From: Herbidospora galbida | GTDB lineage: Bacteria > Actinomycetota > Actinomycetes > Streptosporangiales > Streptosporangiaceae | Direction: 5' to 3' | Assembly (NCBI RefSeq): GCF_005233835.1 | Contig: NZ_SZQA01000048.1 | Coordinates: forward strand, 1-47,492 | DNA length: 47,492 bases | Part shown: piece by piece, positions 7,115 through 16,551 of the stretch | How the letters are laid out: each line of letters starts with the position of its first letter | Position numbering within the stretch: the stretch's first letter is position 1 | The notes under the pieces: generated by a model | Told to the model about the DNA's origin: nothing | The model's input: only the letters and a program-made list of their open reading frames with translations | Databases searched by the model: none | Program-made: the position numbers and the translations under genes

Positions 7115-8500
7115 TCAGTCGCCCCGGTAGAGCTCCGCGACCCGGAACGCCAGGTCGAGCGACTGCGACCGGTTCAGCCGGGGGTCGCAGGCCGTCTCGT
7201 AGCGCAGCGCCAGGTCTTCTTCGAGGATCTGGTGGCCGCCGCCGACGCACTCGGTCACGTCGTCGCCGGTGAACTCGATGTGGATGCCGCCGGGGTGGGT
7301 GCCCAGCGCGCGGTGCACCTCGAAGAAGCCGGTCACCTCGTCGAGGACGTCGTCGAGGCGGCGGGTCTTGAAGCCGCCGCTCGCCTCGAACGTGTTGCCG
7401 TGCATCGGGTCGCAGATCCACGTCACCACGGCGCCGCTCGCGGTCACCTTCTCGACCAGCGGCGGCAGGGCGTCGCGGACCTTCCCGGCGCCCATGCGGC
7501 TGATGAAGGTCAGCCGGCCCGGCTCGTTCGACGGGTTGAGCTTCTCGACCAGCGTCAGCGCCTCGTCGGCGGTCGTGGTCGGGCCCAGCTTGACCCCGAT
7601 CGGGTTGCGGATCTTGCTGAAGAACTCGACGTGGGCGTGGTCGAGCTGGCGGGTGCGCTCGCCGATCCAGACCATGTGGGCCGAGACGTCGTAGGGCAGA
7701 CCCGTGCGGCTGTCGATGCGGGTCATCGCGTGGTCGTAGTCGAGGATCAGGGCCTCGTGGGAGGAGTAGAACTCGACCGTGTGGAACTCCGCGGGCTCGG
7801 CGCCGCAGGCGCTCATGAACGCCAGCGCCTGGTCGATCTCCCGGGCCAGCCGCTCGTAGCGCTGACCGGCCGGGGAACCGGCCACGAAGTCCTGGTTCCA
7901 GGCGTGGACCTGCCGCAGGTCGGCGTAGCCGCCCTTGGTGAAGGCCCGCGCCAGGTTCAGCGTCACCGCCGAGGAGTGATAGGCCCGCAGGAGGCGGCCC
8001 GGGTCGGGCACCCGCGAGGCCTCGGTGAAGTCGAACCCGTTGACCATGTCGCCCCGGTAGGCGGGCAGCTCGACGCCGTCGCGGGTCTCGGTGTTCTTCG
8101 ACCGCGGCTTGGCGAACTGCCCGGCGAGCCGGCCGATCTTGACGACGGGCACCCGTCCGGCGTAGGTCAGCACGATCGCCATCTGGAGCAGCGTCTTGAT
8201 CTTGTTGCGGACGTTGTCGGCGGTGGCGCCGGCGAACGTCTCGGCGCAGTCACCGCCCTGCAGGACGAACGCCTCGCCGCGCGCGACCGCCGCCAGCTCG
8301 TCTTTCAGCCGGTCGCACTCCCCGGCGAAGACCAGCGGCGGCAAACCGCGCAACTCGGTGACCACATCGTCGAGCGCGCCGCGGTCGGGCCACTCGGGCT
8401 GCTGGGCGGCGGGCAGGTCACGCCAGGTGTCGAGGTTGAGTGCGCTCACGACATACGAGGTTATCGTTCCTCGTCCCGAGGACCGGCCTGCCATGTCCAT
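7115..8500 (-). CDS. Class II 3-deoxy-7-phosphoheptulonate (DAHP) synthase
   Basis: First enzyme of the shikimate pathway: phosphoenolpyruvate plus erythrose 4-phosphate to DAHP. The whole length is class II type: FVLQGGDCAETF, MVWIGERTRQLDHAHVEF, GVKLGPTT, RMGAGKVRDALPPL, DPMHGNTFEASGGFKTR and GGIHIEFTGDDVTEC. The ORF opens at ATG 8500, directly at the end of the upstream monooxygenase, giving 461 aa. The family usually starts near VSALNLDTWR, so the GTG at 8449 is the more likely start, although neither has a convincing Shine-Dalgarno. Nothing suggests pathway-specific duplication; it may be the housekeeping copy. Confidence 0.95.
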   Translation of the reverse strand: MDMAGRSSGRGTITSYVVSALNLDTWRDLPAAQQPEWPDRGALDDVVTELRGLPPLVFAGECDRLKDELAAVARGEAFVLQGGDCAETFAGATADNVRNKIKTLLQMAIVLTYAGRVPVVKIGRLAGQFAKPRSKNTETRDGVELPAYRGDMVNGFDFTEASRVPDPGRLLRAYHSSAVTLNLARAFTKGGYADLRQVHAWNQDFVAGSPAGQRYERLAREIDQALAFMSACGAEPAEFHTVEFYSSHEALILDYDHAMTRIDSRTGLPYDVSAHMVWIGERTRQLDHAHVEFFSKIRNPIGVKLGPTTTADEALTLVEKLNPSNEPGRLTFISRMGAGKVRDALPPLVEKVTASGAVVTWICDPMHGNTFEASGGFKTRRLDDVLDEVTGFFEVHRALGTHPGGIHIEFTGDDVTECVGGGHQILEEDLALRYETACDPRLNRSQSLDLAFRVAELYRGD

Positions 8501-9718
8501 TCAGTGAGATGAGCTGACGTGCTCGGGGAGGAATCCCAGCCCGATGGCGCGGCCGAGGAGGCGGCGTACCGGCGAAGGGATCTTGCGCACGGCGGCGCCG
8601 ATGGACCCCGCATCGGCGTCGCCTGCGAGGACCCGGGCGATGATCCGGTTCTGGATCTGCACCTGGACCGCCTGCGTCGCGGCCGTCGGATACCACCGCC
8701 GGCGGCGCAGTTTCGCCAGGAGAGAAGCCGGCACGGGGTCGAGCACCGGCCGCCGGTTCTCCTGCGCCCTGGCGAGGGGCCCGGCGAGGAGGTTCCCGGC
8801 CGCGATGGCGTCCTGGATCGCCAGGTTGATCCCGACCCCGCCGACCGGAGACATGGCGTGGGCGGCGTCGCCGATGATCAGCAGGCCCGGCAGATGCCAC
8901 TGCGGCAGCCGGTTGACGACCACGGTGAGCAGCTGGACGTCGCCGAAGGTGACCTCGCTCGTGTCGAGGTAGGGGAGGAGACTGGTGATGCTCGACCGGA
9001 AGTGCTCCAGTCCGCCCGCCTTGAGGTCGTCGAACCCGCCCTTCGGGATCAGGTAGGCCATCTGCCAGTAGTCGCCCCGGTTGAGCGACACCAGCGCCGT
9101 GCCCCGTCCCGGCCGCAGGAAGACGTCGTCGGGGTGCCCGTCGTGGCGCGGCAGCCGGAACCACAGCACGTCCATCGGCGCGCCGATGTCGACCGGCTCG
9201 AACCCGACGGCCGCGCGCAGATCGCTGTGCCGCCCGTCGGCCGCCACGGTCAGCGCGGCCCGGATCTCGGTCCGGACCCCGTCGGATTCGACCCTGACCC
9301 CGCGGACCGCCCCGTTCTCGCGGATCACGTCGACGGCCTTGTGCTCCATGAGCAGCCGGAAGTTCGGGTATTCGGCCGCCGCCGTGGTGATCAGCTTCAG
9401 GAAGTCCCACTGCGGCACCATCGCCAGCCGCCGATGCGGGCCGGGCAGGCCCCGGAAGTCGGCCACCGGGATGAACTCCTCGCCCGTGTAGAGGGCGAAG
9501 TAGTCGAACGAGCGGTGCGGGATGGCCTCGAACTCCTCCAGCAGCCCCAGCTCGTCGAGGACCTGGATCGTCGAGGGGTGGATCGTGTCTCCCCGGAAGT
9601 CGCGGAAGAAGTCGGCGTGCTTCTCCAGCAGCACGACCTCGACTCCGGCCCGCGCGAGCAGCAGCCCCAGCATCGCCCCGGCGGGCCCGCCGCCGGCGAT
9701 CACCACGGTGGTTTCCAT
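8501..9718 (-). CDS. FAD-dependent monooxygenase (aromatic hydroxylase family)
   Basis: 405-residue class A flavoprotein monooxygenase of the PheA/TfdB/UbiH-like fold, using NAD(P)H and O2 to hydroxylate an aromatic or similar substrate. The dinucleotide motif GGGPAGAMLGLLLARAG is at the N-terminus, a DG motif in VAADGRHSDLR, and the second FAD motif is IIGDAAHAMSPVGGVGINLAIQD. The start ATG at 9718 is preceded by AAGGGG; the frame continues 9 codons further but without support. It ends flush against the DAHP synthase ORF, suggesting co-transcription. The substrate is unknown. Confidence 0.88.
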   Translation of the reverse strand: METTVVIAGGGPAGAMLGLLLARAGVEVVLLEKHADFFRDFRGDTIHPSTIQVLDELGLLEEFEAIPHRSFDYFALYTGEEFIPVADFRGLPGPHRRLAMVPQWDFLKLITTAAAEYPNFRLLMEHKAVDVIRENGAVRGVRVESDGVRTEIRAALTVAADGRHSDLRAAVGFEPVDIGAPMDVLWFRLPRHDGHPDDVFLRPGRGTALVSLNRGDYWQMAYLIPKGGFDDLKAGGLEHFRSSITSLLPYLDTSEVTFGDVQLLTVVVNRLPQWHLPGLLIIGDAAHAMSPVGGVGINLAIQDAIAAGNLLAGPLARAQENRRPVLDPVPASLLAKLRRRRWYPTAATQAVQVQIQNRIIARVLAGDADAGSIGAAVRKIPSPVRRLLGRAIGLGFLPEHVSSSH

Positions 9719-9762
9719 ATTTCCCCTTCTACCCGAGCAATCCACGGGGCGGACAGCGGCGA

Positions 9763-10353
9763 ATGGGGTTTGTGAACGATGTCGTGCCCATATCCGTCAC
9801 GGGCCGCAGCCCCGAGCTCGACGAGCTGCTGACACTGGTCGCCCGCGGCGACGAGACGGCTTTCGAGCGTCTGTACGACAGACTGATCGCCTCGGTGTTC
9901 GGACTGATCCGGCGGGTCGTGCGCGACCGGGCCCAGGCCGAGGAGGTCGCCCAGGAGGTCATGGTGGAGGTGTGGCGCACCGCCGCCCGCTTCGACCCGG
10001 CCCGGGGGAGCGCCATGTCCTGGGTGATGACCGTGGCCCACCGGCGCGCGGTCGACCGGGTGAGGTCGGCCCAGGCCGCCTCCGACCGCGAGGACCGGGT
10101 GGCCCGGATGGGCGGCGAGGTCGCCTACGACCACGTGGCCGAGACCGTGACCACCCGGCTCGAAGGCGAACGCGTCCGCCGCTGCCTCGACGGCCTGACC
10201 GAACTGCAACGCCAGGCCGTCACGATGGCGTACTACGGAGGCTACAGCTATCCCGAGGTGGCCGGGCTGTTGAAGGTCCCCTTGGGGACCGTGAAGACGC
10301 GGATGCGCGACGGGCTGGTACGACTGCGAGACTGCATGGGGGTGGAACGGTGA
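9763..10353 (+). CDS. sigK: ECF RNA polymerase sigma factor SigK
   Basis: 196-residue ECF sigma factor. Region 2 (FERLYDRLIASVFGLIRRVVRD, then EEVAQEVMVEVWRTAARFD, MTVAHRRAVDRVR) and region 4 (LTELQRQAVTMAYYGGYSYPEVAGLLKVPLGTVKTRMRDG) are complete. Its stop overlaps the next gene, an RskA-type anti-sigma factor, in GTGA, the standard sigK-rskA pairing of actinobacteria. It presumably directs an envelope or redox stress regulon once RskA is released. Members of that regulon in this window cannot be identified. Confidence 0.92.
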   Translation: MGFVNDVVPISVTGRSPELDELLTLVARGDETAFERLYDRLIASVFGLIRRVVRDRAQAEEVAQEVMVEVWRTAARFDPARGSAMSWVMTVAHRRAVDRVRSAQAASDREDRVARMGGEVAYDHVAETVTTRLEGERVRRCLDGLTELQRQAVTMAYYGGYSYPEVAGLLKVPLGTVKTRMRDGLVRLRDCMGVER

Positions 10354-11069
10354 ACGACGAGATCCACACCCTTTCCGGGGCGTACGCCCTGAACGCCCTT
10401 CCATTGCGTGAACTGGGCGAGTTCGAGGGCCACCTGTCGAGGTGCGAGACCTGCACGATCGAGGTTCGCGGCCTCCAGGAGACGACCGCCCGCCTGGGCG
10501 TCGCGGTGGCCGAAGCGCCGCCCCGGGCCCTGAAGTCGCGGGTCATGGCCCAGATCGCCGAGGTCCGCCAGGAACCGCCCCTGATCGAGGAGCCGCCCGG
10601 GGAGCCCGAGGTCGTCGTCCCGCTGCGCCGCCGCTCCGGCCGGTGGGCCCTGGCGCTTGCGGCCGTCTCGGCAGCCGCGGCGGTGTCGATCGGCGTCGTC
10701 GCGGTCAACGAGATCCGTTCGCGCGACGCCTCGATCGAGGAGACCCGGAACCTGCTCGCCGCACCCGACGCGGTGGTCCGGAAGGTCGAGATGGTCGGCG
10801 GCGGGTCGGCGACGGTGGTGGCCTCGGAGACGTACGGGAAGGTGATGTTCACCTCCGAGCTGCCGGCGCTGGACGCGTCGAAGACCTACCAGCTGTGGAC
10901 GATCGGCGGCGAGCGGATCCGGTCGGCGGGGCTGGTCGACGGGGGAGGGGTCCGGACGGCGACGGTGGACCTGCCGGCGGGGACGGACCACTTCGGGGTG
11001 ACGGTGGAACCGGCGGGGGGCTCGCGGCAGCCGACGACGGAGCCGGTGATGCTCGCGAAGGTGGTCTGA
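10350..11069 (+). CDS. rskA: Anti-sigma-K factor RskA
   Basis: 239 residues from a GTG that overlaps the sigK stop. The N-terminal zinc-type anti-sigma domain has the HX3CX2C signature (His28, Cys32, Cys35 in HLSRCETC). One membrane helix lies at about 95-118 (WALALAAVSAAAAVSIGVV), and the C-terminal extracytoplasmic RskA domain contains TYQLWTIGGERIRSAG. It holds SigK at the membrane until regulated proteolysis. It ends 12 bases before the convergent NTPase gene, with no obvious hairpin between. Confidence 0.92.
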   Translation: MNDEIHTLSGAYALNALPLRELGEFEGHLSRCETCTIEVRGLQETTARLGVAVAEAPPRALKSRVMAQIAEVRQEPPLIEEPPGEPEVVVPLRRRSGRWALALAAVSAAAAVSIGVVAVNEIRSRDASIEETRNLLAAPDAVVRKVEMVGGGSATVVASETYGKVMFTSELPALDASKTYQLWTIGGERIRSAGLVDGGGVRTATVDLPAGTDHFGVTVEPAGGSRQPTTEPVMLAKVV

Positions 11070-11081
11070 CATCGATGATCT

Positions 11082-14000
11082 TCACTCCGCGGCGGGGGAC
11101 GCGGCGAACGGCCCCTGCCGGCGGATGCGATTGATCGTGTGCCAGGCCAGGTGCGGATCGGTGGCCAGCAGCAGGCGGGCCTCGGCGACGGCGTCGATCG
11201 GCCCGGGATCGGCGCGGAGCTTCTCCAGCGCGGGTTCCGGGCTTTCGACGAAGATCTGGATCAGCATCGCGAGCGTCGACAGGTAGGCGCGGGACTGGAC
11301 GACCACCGTCTCGTCCGCCTCCTGGTCCGTCAACGACTGATCGGCCAGCCGGTCGAGCTCGGCGGAGGTGAGCGGGACGTCGACGCACGTCGCCAGCCAT
11401 CGGGTCACCTCGGCCGCCTTCCGGTCGTCGAGCCGGGCGGCCACCCGCAGTTGCGCGGCGATGCTCGTCTCGAGGTCCCGGCGGATCAGGCGGGCCGCCA
11501 GCGTGCCCAGGTCGCCGTCTCCGTCGGCCGCGAGCACGGTCAGGTCGAGCACGGAACGGAGGAAGTCGCGGGGCACGCCGCCGGTCAGCGCGTGGCAGAG
11601 CCAGACGAACGGCAGCGGCAGGGGAACACTCCGCCGGACGAGCAGGTCGTGTGACTGACCGCTCCGCAGCGCCGGAATGCGGATGATCCGGTCGAAGGAG
11701 CTGTCGAAGGTGTTGCGCACGCCCAGGCTGCGCCGTTCGTAGCCGACGATGGCGTCCTCGGAGAGCGCGACGAGGAAGAAGCATCCGTGCACACCGAAGA
11801 TGACCTTGAGATCGTTGAGGAACCGCTCGGTCTCGTCGGCTGTGCCGATCTTGTCCAGCTCGTCGATCCCGATGATGACCTTGCCCTTGCGGTCCTGCCG
11901 GTCCAGGGCGATCTGGCCGAGCAGATCCCGGAGATCGGCCACCAGCTGCGGATAGCCGCGCACGTGCTCGGTCCGCTGGACGGCCGCCTGACGCGCCACC
12001 TTCGACCCGCCCGGCAGGCCGACCTCCCCGGAGTTGGTCTGGGTGACCGCCTCCAGGTAGCGCAACGAACGCAGATGCGCGCGGGCCGACACCTCCGAGG
12101 CGCTGGAGCCGAGCGCCTGCGGCGATCTACGGGCTCTGCGCCAGGCCACCGACAGTCCGACGAGGATCAGGGTCACGCCCCCCGCGCCGACCAGCGCCAG
12201 CGGGTTCCGCCCGGCCTCGGCCGTGACGGTTCGGAGCCAGTCCCAGAGCCAGGCGATCCCCAGCAGCGACGCCCCGACGAGGGCGGCCGCGAGCGGGATC
12301 GCCTCCAGCAGCCGGGCCCGCAGTGCCAGCCGGGGCGCGCGCTCCCTCGTCTCACCGGTGACCTGCTCGCACACGCGCAGGAACAGATGGGTGATGAACT
12401 CCTTCGGATCGTAGGCGGTCGGGGCGTGCACCAGCACGCAGAGGTGAGCGCCGCTCTGGGGCCGGTCGGGGGAGCAGATCCGGCGCAGCGTCGTGCTCTT
12501 GCCCGCCCCGCGCGCGCCGCTCAGCCCCACGCTCGCGCTGCCGTGCTGGACGATGACCTCCTCGAGGAAGTCGCTGGCCGTCGTGCCGACGAACTCGTCG
12601 ATCCTGCTCCACCGGCCCAGCCGTCCCGGATCGATGTCGGGGAGGGTGGTGGCCATGGCGTCGTGATCGTCGCCGAGTTCGGCCCTGATCAGCGGCAGCA
12701 GACCCTCCCGTACGAGGGCACGGACCCAGTCCTGGTGTGCCTGCTGCGCCGCCACCCGGAACCTCGCCAGCCCGGACGGCAACCGCAGCCAGGCCGCGGG
12801 GTCCGGGTCGGCCAGGATGGTCCGCACCCGCTGGGCGGGAGCGCTCACCCACCACATCAGCACCGAGAGAAGTGCGATCCCGAGCCCTGCCCACACCCCG
12901 GCCTGCGCCGCTTCCGCGACTCCCGAGGCTCCTGCGAGGGTGAAGGCCCAGGTGACGGCCAGCCCGCCGAAAAGGAGGATCGGCAGTGGACGGACCAGCA
13001 GCCGGCGCACCGCCCGGCCGCCGTCCCTCAGCCGCTCCCGGCGCTCCTCCGGCCGACCGGGGCCGGGCTTCCCGCCCAGGTCCCGGGCCCTGAGGAAGGC
13101 CGTCCAGACGAAGGTGGCCACGGAGGTCGCGGCGTAGCCCGCCGACGCGAGGCCCAACGTCGGGAGAAGCACGGCGGGCGACAGCCAGATCATGCCCGCG
13201 AGCCAGGCGGTCGCGGCACCCGCCCCCCACGCCAGCCACCGGTAGAGGTGCGCCGGATAGCTCCACACGGAGAGCCGGGCCGCCGCCACGAGGGCCTCAC
13301 GCGCCTTGACGTAGCGCTCATGGTGGAACTGCGCGGCGAGTTCGATCTCCTCGGCGTGTTCGTCCAGCAGCGGCAGGATCAGCTCGTCCGCCGCCTTGCG
13401 GCTTCTTCCCTGCCCAGCCCGGCCGAGCTTCAGCTGCACCTCCGGCAGGCCCATGGCCTCCTCCCGGACCTTCGTCCGGATGACGTGATCGATGCCGCCT
13501 GCTTCCGCCCCGATCGCCGACACGGTCACCTGGGCGGGATCACCGGTGGCCACTCCGTCGGCGAGGCCCTCGGCCGTCGTCGTGCGGAGGTCGTCGTCCA
13601 CATGGTCATCGAGGCCCGCCGTGCTGTCGCGGCTTGTCAGCAGGCCCTGGAACTCCAGTGCGCGGAATCGGTAGGCGGAACCGACGCGCCGGAGCAGGCC
13701 GTACCGTTCGGCCCGCTCCAGGAAGACCATCAACCGGAGGGGAGCCCTCCCTCGGACGCCGAGCAGCCCGACCGCCAGCAGATAGTCGAAGGCGGGCGTT
13801 CCCGGCGCGGCGGCGAAGCCGCTGACGAGGCCGAGCGCCAGCTTCACGTTCCAGTCGAGGCCGAGTCCCGGAAGTATCCACTGGAGGGCGGTCGCCAGGC
13901 CGACCGCGACGGCGTCTACGCCCACCACGAGTGCCAGGCCGCGGAGCAGTCCGCTGCGGACCTCGGCCCGCGGAGTGCTCGCGCCGCCGGTCGCGAACGG

Positions 14001-15368
14001 CGGGCGATGGACGCGCATCGTGGGCCGTCGCCTCGTGGTGGAGGCGATCCGGTACCCGCCCACCAGCGCGGCCGGCAGGAGGATCAGGGCGTCGCTCCAG
14101 GAACCCCACCATGTGCCCATGAGCACCGGGAGAGTCACGGCGAAGACCACCCCGGTGGCGGTGTACGCGCGAGGGGAGACCACTTCATGGAGCCGCCACC
14201 ACGCCAGCTCCTGTTGACCCGAGCGCATGTAACGGTCCAGGAAACGTAACCATCGCTTGGCCGCCGAGCCGTAGAGCCGCTCGAACGGCATCAGGGACCG
14301 CACATCCAGATAGCGGTCGAGCAGGTGGCGTTCGATGTCCGAGGAGGTGGGAAAGCGGGTGGAATCGAAGAGTTCGGCGGGATTCCCCTCGCCTGACTCG
14401 TAGACGTCGCGGAACAGCCCGAGCATGACGGGTCTGGCCAGCACCTCGGCCAACGGCCCGGTCCCGCCGCCGGACAGCGCTCCGACGACCTGGTCCCACC
14501 CCGAGTCGAACGGGGTGACCGCCGGGCGGATCTCGTCCAGATACTTCGCCACCGCCTGGGGCACGAGGGCCTGCGCCTCGACCACCAAGCCGTAGCCGCG
14601 TCGGTCGCCGAGCAGCAGGCGGCTGACCTGCCGGCTGTTCAGCGACCGGCTGATGATGATCAGATATTCACCCGGTGTCAACGCCTGCTCCAGCGCGTTG
14701 AACGCCAACCGCCTCCTCGACGGCGGGATTTCGTCGAAGCCGTCGAGAATGGGCAGAATCCGGCGGCGACCCACCAGCACCTTCGCCATGTCGGCGCCGA
14801 ATTTCTGGCCGGCGAGCCACGGATGATCGGCGAGGATCTGGGCGGCCAGCCAATCGTGAAACGGCTCCTTGTCCGGATCCCAGGAGTGGAGTCCGGTCAG
14901 GAAAGGCAATGGCCGGTCCTGGACATTGCGCTGGCCCAGCATGTGCAGCGCGAGCCGGATGGCCAGACTCGTCTTCCCCGAGCCGGGAGGTCCGGTGATC
15001 ATCATTCGATGATTGGGCAGCGACCAGAACGCCTCCGCGATGTGGAAGACGGAGGCGCCCCACACTTCTCCGTCGACCGTCCATCTGACCGGCAGTTCCA
15101 GCGATCCGGTGAGACCCGAGGCGACCGCGGTCGCGTGCCATTGCCGATGAACGGCTCTGGCGAGTTCCTGCTCCGCGTGTTTCGCCGAGTGGGTCCCGGC
15201 GTTGGATTGAAGCCGCAGGTCGTAAAGGATGGTCATCACGGCGAGGCCCAGTGAGAGATACCCCCACGACCAGGTCAGGCGCCCGACGGCGAAGATCTGG
15301 TTGACGGCCACCCCCGCGGCCACCAGCAGCGCCGCCATGGTGAGCATGCGGGCGATCGTCCTGTTCAA
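11082..15368 (-). CDS. Giant membrane protein with NACHT-like and KAP-like NTPase domains
   Basis: About 1,428 residues from a TTG at 15368 with GGGAG upstream; the frame is open to 15539 but that start lies inside a terminator. Two N-terminal helices precede a NACHT-type NTPase: Walker A GPPGSGKT (126-133), Walker B ILPILDGFDE (204-213) and a sensor strand YLIIISRS. A middle region of about 700 residues has several hydrophobic pairs. A second NTPase has Walker A GARGAGKS (951-958), a two-helix membrane hairpin at about 1020-1075, then Walker B VIIGIDELDK (1164-1173) and LVALSEDAIVGYERR. A membrane insert between Walker A and B is the mark of KAP NTPases, the family of the phage-exclusion protein PifA. 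The function is unknown; a defence or membrane-sensing role is inference. Confidence 0.8.
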   Translation of the reverse strand: MNRTIARMLTMAALLVAAGVAVNQIFAVGRLTWSWGYLSLGLAVMTILYDLRLQSNAGTHSAKHAEQELARAVHRQWHATAVASGLTGSLELPVRWTVDGEVWGASVFHIAEAFWSLPNHRMMITGPPGSGKTSLAIRLALHMLGQRNVQDRPLPFLTGLHSWDPDKEPFHDWLAAQILADHPWLAGQKFGADMAKVLVGRRRILPILDGFDEIPPSRRRLAFNALEQALTPGEYLIIISRSLNSRQVSRLLLGDRRGYGLVVEAQALVPQAVAKYLDEIRPAVTPFDSGWDQVVGALSGGGTGPLAEVLARPVMLGLFRDVYESGEGNPAELFDSTRFPTSSDIERHLLDRYLDVRSLMPFERLYGSAAKRWLRFLDRYMRSGQQELAWWRLHEVVSPRAYTATGVVFAVTLPVLMGTWWGSWSDALILLPAALVGGYRIASTTRRRPTMRVHRPPFATGGASTPRAEVRSGLLRGLALVVGVDAVAVGLATALQWILPGLGLDWNVKLALGLVSGFAAAPGTPAFDYLLAVGLLGVRGRAPLRLMVFLERAERYGLLRRVGSAYRFRALEFQGLLTSRDSTAGLDDHVDDDLRTTTAEGLADGVATGDPAQVTVSAIGAEAGGIDHVIRTKVREEAMGLPEVQLKLGRAGQGRSRKAADELILPLLDEHAEEIELAAQFHHERYVKAREALVAAARLSVWSYPAHLYRWLAWGAGAATAWLAGMIWLSPAVLLPTLGLASAGYAATSVATFVWTAFLRARDLGGKPGPGRPEERRERLRDGGRAVRRLLVRPLPILLFGGLAVTWAFTLAGASGVAEAAQAGVWAGLGIALLSVLMWWVSAPAQRVRTILADPDPAAWLRLPSGLARFRVAAQQAHQDWVRALVREGLLPLIRAELGDDHDAMATTLPDIDPGRLGRWSRIDEFVGTTASDFLEEVIVQHGSASVGLSGARGAGKSTTLRRICSPDRPQSGAHLCVLVHAPTAYDPKEFITHLFLRVCEQVTGETRERAPRLALRARLLEAIPLAAALVGASLLGIAWLWDWLRTVTAEAGRNPLALVGAGGVTLILVGLSVAWRRARRSPQALGSSASEVSARAHLRSLRYLEAVTQTNSGEVGLPGGSKVARQAAVQRTEHVRGYPQLVADLRDLLGQIALDRQDRKGKVIIGIDELDKIGTADETERFLNDLKVIFGVHGCFFLVALSEDAIVGYERRSLGVRNTFDSSFDRIIRIPALRSGQSHDLLVRRSVPLPLPFVWLCHALTGGVPRDFLRSVLDLTVLAADGDGDLGTLAARLIRRDLETSIAAQLRVAARLDDRKAAEVTRWLATCVDVPLTSAELDRLADQSLTDQEADETVVVQSRAYLSTLAMLIQIFVESPEPALEKLRADPGPIDAVAEARLLLATDPHLAWHTINRIRRQGPFAASPAAE

Positions 15369-15518
15369 TTCCGTCTCCCGGCGCCCCCCTATCCGCGTGC
15401 GTCGGCCATTGCCGGCATGAGGAGCATCAAAGAGGTTTCGCCCGATGGGCTTACTTCGTTTCAGGGAAAAAGAAAAGAGTGGTGTTTCCAATGTGTGGGC
15501 GATTTCGCCAGAAATGCC

Positions 15519-15556
15519 GAACGGCAGGGCATATTTCATAAATTGCCCTGCCGTTC
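15519..15556. terminator. Terminator after the APH-fold kinase gene
   Basis: Perfect 13-base arms GAACGGCAGGGCA (15519-15531) and TGCCCTGCCGTTC (15544-15556) with an A/T-rich loop, 8 bases past the kinase stop. The 150 bases between it and the NTPase start are locally A/T-rich and probably carry that gene's promoter. Confidence 0.85.
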
Positions 15557-15564
15557 GCGAGAGA

Positions 15565-16545
15565 TCAGTTCGTGAGGATGCCCAGCGCCCGGACCAGCCC
15601 CTCCGTCGCCCCGTTCCGGAGCCGGGCGTAGTCGGCCTCCGGATACTGCCGGGGCCCGTCCTCCACCAGCAGGATCAGGTACAGGTACGCCTGGTACATC
15701 GCGAACCGCACCCGTGACGTCGGGGTGAACCCCGCCCGCCCGCCGCCCTCCTGGTACCCCGCCAGCATCGGGTCGTCGCCGGTCAGGTCGGAGAAGATGG
15801 TCGGGGTCACGAAGTCGGCCAGCGGATCGCCCCAGAAGGCGCGTTCGTGGTCGATCAGGGCCTCGACCGTTCCGTCGGGGTTAAGGAACACGTTCCCCGG
15901 CCACACGTCGAAGTGGACCAGCGTGGGGGCCTGCACGTCGTCGAGGGCCGCCGCGTTGCGGTGGAAGGCGCCGACCAGGTCGAGGATCGTGGCCGGCAGG
16001 CGGGTCTCCCACTTCACGGCGTCGTCGAGGATCGCGCCGACCATCTTCAGGAACGCCTCGCGCCACGTCGCTCCGGTCAGGCCCGCGTAGGGGTAGCCGA
16101 ACGTGCCGGTGCCGGGGATGCGGTGCAGGGTGGCCAGGTGGGCGCCCATCTCGCGGCGGAGGGCGGCGTCGCGCGCGGGGTCGGGCGCCGCGCGGTTCCA
16201 CGGCGTGCCCGCCAGCGCCGACAGGATCAGCCAGTCGCCGCCGATCTCGGGGTCGTCGAAGCCCGCGTGGAGGAGCGTGGCCATGGGCAGGCCGGTGCCC
16301 TGGGCCAGGTGGTAGACCATGGCCTCGGTGCGCAGCAGGTCGCGCTCGTAGGTCAGCAGCGGCAGGTCGGGCGGCGGGCCGACCTTCAGCACGACCTGCG
16401 ACTCGTCGTCGAGGCCGAGGCGCCAGACGGCGTTGGCGAAGCCGTCGGGCAGTTCCTCGGCCGTCACGACGCCCGCTCCCAGGGCTCCGATGGCGAGCGC
16501 GTCGAGTTGGGCGGTCGTCAGGGACCGCTTCGTCTTGCTGTCCAT
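15565..16545 (-). CDS. APH-fold phosphotransferase (sugar or small-molecule kinase)
   Basis: 326 residues of the aminoglycoside phosphotransferase / choline kinase fold. Visible are a putative ATP-binding Lys54 (VVLKV), the catalytic loop HFDVWPGN (His211, Asp213, Asn218) and the metal-binding IDHERAFWGD that replaces the usual DFE-type segment. It follows the aldose epimerase by 6 bases, so the two form an operon with a perfect CebR operator upstream. The context suggests phosphorylation of a sugar or of the neighbouring natural product (self-resistance); the sequence does not decide. Start ATG 16545 has only a weak ribosome site. Confidence 0.82.
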   Translation of the reverse strand: MDSKTKRSLTTAQLDALAIGALGAGVVTAEELPDGFANAVWRLGLDDESQVVLKVGPPPDLPLLTYERDLLRTEAMVYHLAQGTGLPMATLLHAGFDDPEIGGDWLILSALAGTPWNRAAPDPARDAALRREMGAHLATLHRIPGTGTFGYPYAGLTGATWREAFLKMVGAILDDAVKWETRLPATILDLVGAFHRNAAALDDVQAPTLVHFDVWPGNVFLNPDGTVEALIDHERAFWGDPLADFVTPTIFSDLTGDDPMLAGYQEGGGRAGFTPTSRVRFAMYQAYLYLILLVEDGPRQYPEADYARLRNGATEGLVRALGILTN

Positions 16546-16551
16546 GACTCG

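Noticed and set aside
15369-15539. Extended N-terminus of the NACHT-KAP protein from ATG 15539
   Set aside because: The start falls in the loop of the terminator of the neighbouring kinase gene and the extra 57 codons have atypical composition. TTG 15368 has a ribosome site.
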